In this document: piece after piece, positions 14,281 to 20,729 of the stretch
How positions within the stretch are numbered: the first letter of the stretch is position 1
How the letters are laid out: each line of letters begins with the position of its first letter
Source: Candidatus Kapaibacterium sp.
Lineage (GTDB): Bacteria; Bacteroidota; Ignavibacteria; Kapaibacteriales; Kapaibacteriaceae
Direction: 5' to 3'
Assembly (NCBI GenBank): GCA_018882585.1
Contig: VFFB01000018.1
Span: 1-33,006 of the forward strand
DNA length: 33,006 nucleotides
Made by a program: the position numbers and the translations under genes
The notes under the pieces: generated by a model
What the model saw: only the letters and a program-made list of their open reading frames with translations
Told to the model about the DNA's origin: nothing
The model's database searches: none

Positions 14281-16704
14281 TCACTTCGCTGATGTCTTCT
14301 TCGCGGCCGACTTCTTTGCAGCCGACTTCTTTGCAGCAGGCTTCTTCGCGGCAGGCTTCTTTGCGGCAGGCTTCTTTGCAGCAGGCTTTTCAGACGTTGC
14401 CGTCGTCGCCTTCTTCGACGCTTTCTTTGCCGGTGCCGGAGCCTGCTGGGCGGCCAGCTGCAGACACTCCTCGAGGGTCAGCGTTTCCGCTTCGGTACCC
14501 TTCGGGATGCGGACATTCTGTTTGCCGACGACGATGAACGGTCCCCATCGGCCCTTCAGGATCTTCACGGTCGGGTCTTGGGCAAATTCCTTGATGGTCC
14601 GCTCCTGAAGCACCTTACGTCTGGCCTGGATCACTTCGATACCTCGATCGGCCGTGATCGTCGCCGGATCGTCTTCCTTCGGTATGGAATAGAATGCGCC
14701 GGCGTGTTCGATGTACGGTCCGAAGCGGCCAAGTTTCACGTCCATCTTCGAGCCTTCGAAGTCGCCGATGTTGCGCGGGAAGCGGAAGAGCTCGAGCGCT
14801 TCCGATAGGGTAATGCTGGCAATGCTCAGGCCACCGGTAAGACCCTTCTGACGCTTCTCCGTGTCATCGGCTTCGCCGATCTGCACGATCGGACCGTAGC
14901 GCCCAAGGCGTGCATAGACGTTCTTGCCGGAGGTGGGGTCGACGCCAACAAGGCGCTCGCCCTGCTCGCGCTGGGCGTTCTCTTTGGCCGACGTGACGTG
15001 CTTGTGGAACGGACCATAGAACGTGCGGATCATCTCCGTCCACGGCAGGTCGCCCTCGGCGATCTCGTCGAACTGCTTCTCGACCGTTGCCGTGAAGCTG
15101 TAGTCCATGATCTCGTCGAAGTACTTGATAAGGAAGTCCGTCGTAAGCATGCCCAGATCGGTAGGGAAGAGCTTGTTCCGCTCGGCGCCCGTATTCTCGG
15201 CCGTCACCGTTCGCATGATCGCACCGTGCTGCATCGTCAGCGTCCGCACGTCGCGCTGCCATCCGTCGCGATCTTCCTTGACGACGTACTCGCGCGTCTG
15301 AATCGTCGCAACGGTCGGAGCATACGTCGACGGACGACCAATGCCCAGCTCCTCGAGTTTCTTCACAAGGCTGGCCTCGGTGTACCGTGGAGCAGGCTTG
15401 TCGAATCGCTCCGCGGCCTTCATCAGCTGGAAGTTCAGCATCTGGCCAACGCGCAGCGGAGGCAGCATCTTCCGATGATCGTCTTCCGTGTCCTCGTCGG
15501 TTGATTCCGAATAGACCTTGTTGAAGCCTTCAAAGACGACCACCTCGCCATTGGCGACCAGCATGTCCGACATTGTCGAGATGCTGATCTTGGCCGTCGT
15601 GATCTCAAGGCGCATGGCCGACATCTGCGACGCAATGGCCCGCTTCCAGATCAGTTCGTACAGCCGTTGATGGGCTTCGGTCGCCCCGGCGCCACGCACG
15701 GCAAAATCCGTCGGACGGATCGCCTCGTGCGCTTCCTGCGCCGATGCCACCTTATTCGTGTACACCTTCGGATTACTGTATTCGGCGCCGTACGAGGCTG
15801 TGATCTGCTGCTTGGCAGCTTCGATGGCGAGCTCGGACAGGTTTACCGAGTCCGTCCGCATATACGTGATCATACCGCCTTCGTACAGGTCCTGTGCAAG
15901 CTTCATCGTCCGCGTGAGCGAATACCCAAGCTTCCGTGACGCTTCCTGCTGCAGGGTCGAGGTTGTAAAAGGGGCAGAGGGATTGCGCAGACTTGGCTTT
16001 GTTGCAAGGTCCTGCACGGAGAACGTTGCACCGATGCACTTCTCGAGGAACGCTCTGGCCTCTTCTTCGGTAGCGAATCGATGTGGCAGCTCGGCAACGA
16101 GCTTCTTACCGTCCACGTCAAACTCTGCCGTTACCTTGAAGGCACTCGTCGAGGTGAACGCCGAGATCTCGCGTTCACGTTCCACAACAAGGCGCACGGC
16201 AACGCTTTGTACGCGTCCGGCGGAAAGGCCGGCTTTGATCTTCGACCAAAGCACGGGCGACAGGTCATAGCCGAGCAGACGGTCGAGGACGCGGCGCGCC
16301 TGTTGTGCGTCGACAAGATTCTGATCGATGCCGCGGGGCTCCTTGACGGCGCGAAGAATGGCCGGTTTGGTGATCTCGTGAAAGACGATGCGGCGGATCT
16401 TGGCCGGAGGAATCTCGAGTTCATCGGCAAGGTGCCATGCAATGGCCTCGCCCTCGCGGTCTTCGTCGCTCGCAAGCCAGACGAGCTCGGCCGCGCGCGA
16501 CTGCTTTCTGAGTTCGGCCACAAGCGCACGCTTCTTCTCGTCGACGACATACTCCGGCTCGAAATCCTTCTCGATGTTGACGCCGAGACGCTTCGGCAGG
16601 TCACGGATGTGACCCATGCAAGACGTCACCTGGAAGTCTGCACCGAGGTACTTCTGAATGGTTTTCGCTTTGGAAGGCGACTCAACGATGACAAGGTTCT
16701 TCAT
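14281..16704 (-). CDS. topA: DNA topoisomerase I with lysine-rich C-terminal tail
   Basis: Type IA topoisomerase that relaxes negative supercoils. 807 residues. The toprim domain opens with NLVIVESPSKAKTIQKYLG and has its metal-binding acidic triad in SDEDREGEAIAWHL (Asp80, Glu81, Asp82). The nucleophile is Tyr281 in GGMITYMRTDSVNLS. Other motifs: RRVLDRLLGYDLSP, SAGRVQSVAVRLV, GIGRPSTYAPTVATIQ. After the core come short Gly-rich C-terminal repeats (LGRYGPIVQIGE, LGRFGPYIEHAG, KGRWGPFIVVG) instead of Cys4 zinc fingers, then a tail of about 60 residues of KPAAK repeats. The tail resembles the lysine-rich ORF at 8049. The fur-family gene lies upstream on the same strand, separated by a terminator. 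Confidence 0.97.
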   Translation of the reverse strand: MKNLVIVESPSKAKTIQKYLGADFQVTSCMGHIRDLPKRLGVNIEKDFEPEYVVDEKKRALVAELRKQSRAAELVWLASDEDREGEAIAWHLADELEIPPAKIRRIVFHEITKPAILRAVKEPRGIDQNLVDAQQARRVLDRLLGYDLSPVLWSKIKAGLSAGRVQSVAVRLVVEREREISAFTSTSAFKVTAEFDVDGKKLVAELPHRFATEEEARAFLEKCIGATFSVQDLATKPSLRNPSAPFTTSTLQQEASRKLGYSLTRTMKLAQDLYEGGMITYMRTDSVNLSELAIEAAKQQITASYGAEYSNPKVYTNKVASAQEAHEAIRPTDFAVRGAGATEAHQRLYELIWKRAIASQMSAMRLEITTAKISISTMSDMLVANGEVVVFEGFNKVYSESTDEDTEDDHRKMLPPLRVGQMLNFQLMKAAERFDKPAPRYTEASLVKKLEELGIGRPSTYAPTVATIQTREYVVKEDRDGWQRDVRTLTMQHGAIMRTVTAENTGAERNKLFPTDLGMLTTDFLIKYFDEIMDYSFTATVEKQFDEIAEGDLPWTEMIRTFYGPFHKHVTSAKENAQREQGERLVGVDPTSGKNVYARLGRYGPIVQIGEADDTEKRQKGLTGGLSIASITLSEALELFRFPRNIGDFEGSKMDVKLGRFGPYIEHAGAFYSIPKEDDPATITADRGIEVIQARRKVLQERTIKEFAQDPTVKILKGRWGPFIVVGKQNVRIPKGTEAETLTLEECLQLAAQQAPAPAKKASKKATTATSEKPAAKKPAAKKPAAKKPAAKKSAAKKSAAKKTSAK
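14296..14385 (-). repeat. Six tandem 15-bp units encoding the TopA KPAAK/KSAAK tail
   Basis: On the plus strand the unit reads CTTCTTTGCAGCAGG, with variants at three positions; six copies are adjacent without spacers. Each encodes five residues of the basic TopA tail. In-frame copy-number change would alter tail length without breaking the protein. Confidence 0.85.
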
Positions 16705-16751
16705 GCCAGTTCCGTGGATAACGTCGCTAGCCGCCTTGTGGCGGAACGACG

Positions 16752-16778
16752 AAAAAACGTGACAGCGCAGGCACTGTC
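16752..16778 (-). terminator. Intrinsic terminator after the fur-family gene
   Basis: On the minus strand: GACAGTGC, CT loop, GCGCTGTC (8-bp stem with one wobble), then ACG and six T. Located between the fur-family stop and topA, so topA needs its own promoter; no exact TAnnTTTG is visible in the 50 nt before topA. Confidence 0.55.
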
Positions 16779-16833
16779 GGCCGACAAATTGGAAAAAATG
16801 TTCGGTTCGACGTGCAGCGTGTCGCCTTGCCCC

Positions 16834-17304
16834 TTACGATCCCCGATTGAATGAGCAGGTTGTCGGGTCGGTGCAGACGGCAAAAATCTGCAGTGAGTGG
16901 GAAATGGGTTTGAATCCCAGCTCGTCGCAAACCTTGTCGCGTATGGCGTCCGTGGCTGTCTCTCGAAACTCGACGATACGCCCGCATTCCATGCACATCA
17001 GGTGGTCGTGGTTGGGCATACGGCTGGCCAGCTCGAAATGCGCACTCTCGCCCTGAAAGCGATGTCGAACAAGGATATTGCTCTTGGTAAGCAGATCCAG
17101 CGTAGAATAGATCGTTGCCCGCGAGACACGTTCGCCCTTCGTATTCATGTACACGTAGAGCTCGTCGGCGTTGAAATGACGGTCCAATTCGGCGATGCAG
17201 TCAAGGACGCGATACCGCTCCTGGGTGATGCGAAACTTCTTGCGGCGAAGGAAGTCGGTGAACTGCTTCGTGATCTGTTCAAGGTCAGGTGCTGCTGAAG
17301 ACAT
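16834..17304 (-). CDS. Fur-family metal-dependent transcriptional repressor
   Basis: 156-residue regulator of the Fur/PerR/Zur family. The N-terminal winged helix covers about residues 12-85 (FRITQERYRVLDCIAEL, then VSRATIYSTLDLL). Metal-site residues are His89 in AHFELA, HDH at 99-101, and the structural zinc cysteines Cys104 and Cys107 (LMCMECG), with Cys144 and Cys150 near the C-terminus; His136 is also conserved. The HDH motif is typical of Fur-type proteins, but Fur, Zur and PerR cannot be separated safely by eye. An exact TATATTTG lies 5 nt before the ATG, predicting a leaderless message. Divergent from speA with 59 bp between start codons, so it may control speA or itself. Confidence 0.93.
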   Translation of the reverse strand: MSSAAPDLEQITKQFTDFLRRKKFRITQERYRVLDCIAELDRHFNADELYVYMNTKGERVSRATIYSTLDLLTKSNILVRHRFQGESAHFELASRMPNHDHLMCMECGRIVEFRETATDAIRDKVCDELGFKPISHSLQIFAVCTDPTTCSFNRGS

Positions 17305-17309
17305 AGCGA

Positions 17310-17317
17310 CAAATATA
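17310..17317 (-). promoter_or_regulatory. Bacteroidota-type -7 element for the fur-family gene (TATATTTG)
   Basis: Exact TAnnTTTG on the minus strand, followed by TCGCT and then ATG. Transcription should start at or within a base or two of the start codon. Confidence 0.6.
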
Positions 17318-17325
17318 CTGGTTCG

Positions 17326-17333
17326 TAGTTTTG
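17326..17333 (+). promoter_or_regulatory. Bacteroidota-type -7 element for speA (TAGTTTTG)
   Basis: Exact TAnnTTTG on the plus strand, 30 nt before the speA ATG. It lies 8 bp from the opposed fur-family element, so the two promoters overlap and RNA polymerase cannot easily occupy both. Confidence 0.5.
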
Positions 17334-17363
17334 CACTCTTGCACCTTTACTGGCAGACACAAC

Positions 17364-19259
17364 ATGCGCAAATGGCGAATCGAAGATTCCCTTGAACTCT
17401 ACAGTGTTCAGGGATGGGGCGTTGGTTACGTGGGAATCAACACAAAAGGCAACGTCGTCATCGCCCCACGAAAGGCGAAGGGGCCCCAGATCGACATCAA
17501 GGAATTGATCGACGAGCTGGCACTGCGCGATGTAAGCGTGCCGGTGTTGTTGCGCTTTCCGGATATCCTTGACGATCGCATCGAGAAGATCTCGGCGTGC
17601 TTCGCAAAGGCTGCCTCCGAGTACAGCTACAAGGGCACCTACTTTTCGGTCTATCCGATCAAGGTGAACCAGCAGCGACCCGTCGTCGAAGAGCTGGTGC
17701 GCCACGGCAAGAAGTTCAACATTGGACTCGAAGCCGGCTCGAAGCCCGAACTGCATGCCGTGCTTGCGGTGATGGATAACAACGAGGCGCTGATCATCTG
17801 CAACGGTTACAAGGACGAGGAGTTCATCGAGCTGGCCCTGCTGGCGCAGAAGATGGGCAAGCGCGTCTTCATCGTTGTCGAGAAGCTGAACGAATTGCGT
17901 TTGATCGCCTCGGTAGCGGCCCGCCTGAAGGTGCGCCCCAACATTGGCATTCGCATCAAGCTGGCGGCTTCGGGGTCCGGCAAGTGGGAAGAGTCCGGTG
18001 GCGACGCTTCGAAGTTCGGTCTGAATGCCTGGGAACTTATCGAAGCGGTCGAACTTGCACGCGAGACCGACATGCTGGATTGCATCAAGCTGATCCACTT
18101 CCATCTTGGATCGCAGATCACGAACATCCGCAAGATCAAGGCCGGTCTGAACGAAGTGGCGCAGTTCTATGTCGAGATGATGCGCTTCGGCTGCAACATC
18201 GAGTTCGTCGACATCGGCGGCGGCCTTGGCGTCGATTATGATGGTTCGCGTTCGTCCGTCTCTTCCAGCATCAACTACTCCATCCAGGAGTATGCCAACG
18301 ATGCCATCGCGACGCTGGCTGATGCGGCCACGAAGAATAACCTGCCCCATCCGCATGTCATCACCGAGTCGGGACGGGCATTGACGGCCCATCACAGCGT
18401 GCTGATCTTCAACGTGCTGGAGCGTGCAGCCGTGCCGCTGTGGACGTCGAAGGACCGCGTCACCAAGAAGGACCACGAGCTTGTGCGCGAGCTGCATCAG
18501 ATCCTTGGCGCGCTGAACAGTCGCAACATGCTGGAGTCGTGGCACGACGCGCAGCAGCTGCGCGAGGAGGCGCTGGATCGGTTCTCGCTTGGAGTGCTTG
18601 ACCTGCGCACGCGCGCACAGGCCGAGAAACTCTACTGGGCCGTTGCCGAGCGTATCAACGAGATCGCCTCGACGCTCAAGCAGGTTCCCGACGAATTGAA
18701 GTCGCTGCCGAAGATGCTTGCCGACAAGTACTTCTGCAATTTCTCGCTCTTCCAGTCACTGCCGGACTCGTGGGCGATCGACCAGTTGTTTCCGATCATG
18801 CCCATCCACCGGTTGAACGAAAAGCCAACGCGATTCGCGACGCTGCAGGATATCACGTGCGACTCCGACGGTAAGATCGATCACTTCATCGGCCTTCGTG
18901 ACTTCTCGCACTCGCTCCAGCTGCACGAGCTGAAGCGCGACGAGCACTACTACCTTGCTGTCTTCCTGGTTGGAGCCTATCAGGAGATCCTTGGCGACCT
19001 GCACAACCTGTTTGGCGATACGAATGCCGTTCACATTCATGTGACGGACAAGGGCTACGAGATCGCCCAGGTGATCGACGGTGAGTCCGTTGCCGACGTA
19101 CTTGACTACGTGCAGTTCGATGCGAAGAAACTCGTCCGCACCATGGAGACGTGGGTGAGTGCGGCTGTCAAGGAGAAGCGCATCAGCGTGCAGGAGGGCA
19201 AGGAGTTTCTTGCCATGTACCGAAGCGGACTCTACGGGTACACGTATCTGGAAGAGTGA
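17364..19259 (+). CDS. speA: Biosynthetic arginine decarboxylase
   Basis: PLP enzyme (fold type III) that decarboxylates arginine to agmatine, the first step of a polyamine route. ATG 17364 gives 631 residues, normal for SpeA. The PLP lysine is Lys100 in VYPIKVNQQRPVVEE. Further landmarks are LGLEAGSKPEL-like NIGLEAGSKPELHAVL, KLIHFHLGSQITNIRKIK, EFVDIGGGLGVDYDGS, ESGRALTAHHSV, and Cys499 in DITCDSDGKIDHF, the active-site Cys motif of the family. No agmatinase or agmatine deiminase is nearby. Its promoter overlaps that of the divergent fur-family gene. It converges on rqcH with only 6 bp between stop codons. Confidence 0.96.
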   Translation: MRKWRIEDSLELYSVQGWGVGYVGINTKGNVVIAPRKAKGPQIDIKELIDELALRDVSVPVLLRFPDILDDRIEKISACFAKAASEYSYKGTYFSVYPIKVNQQRPVVEELVRHGKKFNIGLEAGSKPELHAVLAVMDNNEALIICNGYKDEEFIELALLAQKMGKRVFIVVEKLNELRLIASVAARLKVRPNIGIRIKLAASGSGKWEESGGDASKFGLNAWELIEAVELARETDMLDCIKLIHFHLGSQITNIRKIKAGLNEVAQFYVEMMRFGCNIEFVDIGGGLGVDYDGSRSSVSSSINYSIQEYANDAIATLADAATKNNLPHPHVITESGRALTAHHSVLIFNVLERAAVPLWTSKDRVTKKDHELVRELHQILGALNSRNMLESWHDAQQLREEALDRFSLGVLDLRTRAQAEKLYWAVAERINEIASTLKQVPDELKSLPKMLADKYFCNFSLFQSLPDSWAIDQLFPIMPIHRLNEKPTRFATLQDITCDSDGKIDHFIGLRDFSHSLQLHELKRDEHYYLAVFLVGAYQEILGDLHNLFGDTNAVHIHVTDKGYEIAQVIDGESVADVLDYVQFDAKKLVRTMETWVSAAVKEKRISVQEGKEFLAMYRSGLYGYTYLEE

Positions 19260-19265
19260 CGCCCG

Positions 19266-20729
19266 TTACGGCGCGTCGGGCAGATACGGTTTGACCATGA
19301 TGACCTGTTCGCGCTCGACGACGACGGCGCCGACGTTGGCACCCTTTGGCTTGCGCACGTACTTGCGCTGCGTGTAGATGACGGGCGTGTACGAGGCGTT
19401 ACGTGCTTGCGAGTAGTAGGCGGCGATGGCGGCAGCGCGTTCCAGAACGTCCTTTGGTGGACGCTCATTCCCGCCGCCACGAAGAAGGGCATGCGATCCG
19501 CTCACGCCCCGGGCATGCAGCCACCAGTCGTTCTGCTTGGCAAAGCGCATCGTGAGTTCGTCGTTGTTCGCTGCATTGCGCCCTACATACAGCGTGTACG
19601 TGTCGTTCAGAACAAATGTGCGATAGACGGTCGTGCCGTCGTCCTGTGCCCGGTCGTGCATGTAGCGCTCGTTCAAGCGTTGAAGGATCTGCTCGTCGGC
19701 CGTCTGTTCGGCCGTCGCAAGGTCTGTCCGTAGTTCAGACAGCCGCTGCTCGAACACGGGAATGCGCCGGTGACGCTCGGCAGCGGCCTGGACGGATTGT
19801 TTGGCCTTGGCGTAGTACGACGTAGCATTCTCGATCAGCGACCTCGTCGGGTCGATGCTGATCGTGACCATACTGCCATCTACATCCTGCACCGTGATAC
19901 GGTCACCCTTGATGTGCACATCCGTTCCCTGCGCCATCAGCAGGTTGCCGTAGTGTCGGTACATCGACGTGCGGTCGACGTTGGCCACGTCGCTCTGCAT
20001 GCCACGCAGTGACCTCTCCGTGCGTGCGATCCGCCGGCGCAGTTCCGTCAGCAACTGCGTTCGCATCGATTTCAGACGTGCCGTGGTCCGACGAATGCCC
20101 ACCGTGCGACGCAATGCCGCATTGATATCATCGTACTGCTCCAGAACATCCCATCCGTGCAAGGGCAGCAGCGAGAACACCACGTCATCGCCACGCCGAA
20201 GCACATAGTACGTCGTGCTCTCTCTGCAGGCCGCCTCAACATCCGACACATGGTCACGCTCGGCCTCGTACAGATTGCCAAGGGGCGGCGTACCGGCCGC
20301 GGCAACGGCGAAGGTTGTGCCGATGAGCTGCTTGGCATTGGTAAGGGCATCGACGATGATGCCATCGCGGGTCACGACGATGTTGCCGTGGCCCGAGCCA
20401 AAGAACAGTGCATGCATGACGAATGTGTCGAACCAGAACGAAACGATGCGGTCGTCGGCATGCTTCGTCACGTGCGCACACTGCATGCCGCACAGCATGT
20501 CGAACCTGTCGAGCGTGTTGCTGCGGGCGCGGCGGATATTCGTCCGCTCAAGGATGGTGCCGTAGGTTGGGTCGACGCTTACGGTGATCACGATCTCTGC
20601 ACCGTCCTTGAGGAAGCACAACGTCAGAACGTGCTTCTCCTGCGAGAATGCCTCGAGTAGTTGCGCGCCGGCAAGCCGGCGATGCAAGGCGTGGGCAAGA
20701 TGCTCCAGCGTCAGGTAATGGCGGATCAC
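19266..20729 (-). CDS. rqcH: RqcH/NFACT-family ribosome quality control protein
   Basis: In bacteria RqcH (NEMF/Rqc2 homologue) binds stalled 50S subunits and adds C-terminal alanine tails. GTG 20729 is the chosen start (487 residues): it overlaps the upstream TGA as GTGA, and the protein then begins VIRHYLTLEHLAHALHRRLAGAQL, where the NFACT-N domain begins. The track of open frame further upstream is antisense-like overlap with the previous gene. An ADDRIVSFWF segment matches the conserved Asp-Arg region of NFACT-N. The middle has two helical coiled-coil stretches. The C-terminal NFACT-R domain is clear: YTLYVGRNAANNDELTMRFA, NDWWLHARGVSGSHALLRG, then VRKPKGANVGAVV. Annotated in older schemes as a fibronectin-binding protein. 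Last gene of a six-gene minus-strand run. Confidence 0.9.
   Translation of the reverse strand: MIRHYLTLEHLAHALHRRLAGAQLLEAFSQEKHVLTLCFLKDGAEIVITVSVDPTYGTILERTNIRRARSNTLDRFDMLCGMQCAHVTKHADDRIVSFWFDTFVMHALFFGSGHGNIVVTRDGIIVDALTNAKQLIGTTFAVAAAGTPPLGNLYEAERDHVSDVEAACRESTTYYVLRRGDDVVFSLLPLHGWDVLEQYDDINAALRRTVGIRRTTARLKSMRTQLLTELRRRIARTERSLRGMQSDVANVDRTSMYRHYGNLLMAQGTDVHIKGDRITVQDVDGSMVTISIDPTRSLIENATSYYAKAKQSVQAAAERHRRIPVFEQRLSELRTDLATAEQTADEQILQRLNERYMHDRAQDDGTTVYRTFVLNDTYTLYVGRNAANNDELTMRFAKQNDWWLHARGVSGSHALLRGGGNERPPKDVLERAAAIAAYYSQARNASYTPVIYTQRKYVRKPKGANVGAVVVEREQVIMVKPYLPDAP

Noticed and set aside
19258-19277. Hairpin between speA and rqcH as a shared terminator
   Set aside because: Stem is short and bulged and no T tract follows on either strand; too weak to annotate.
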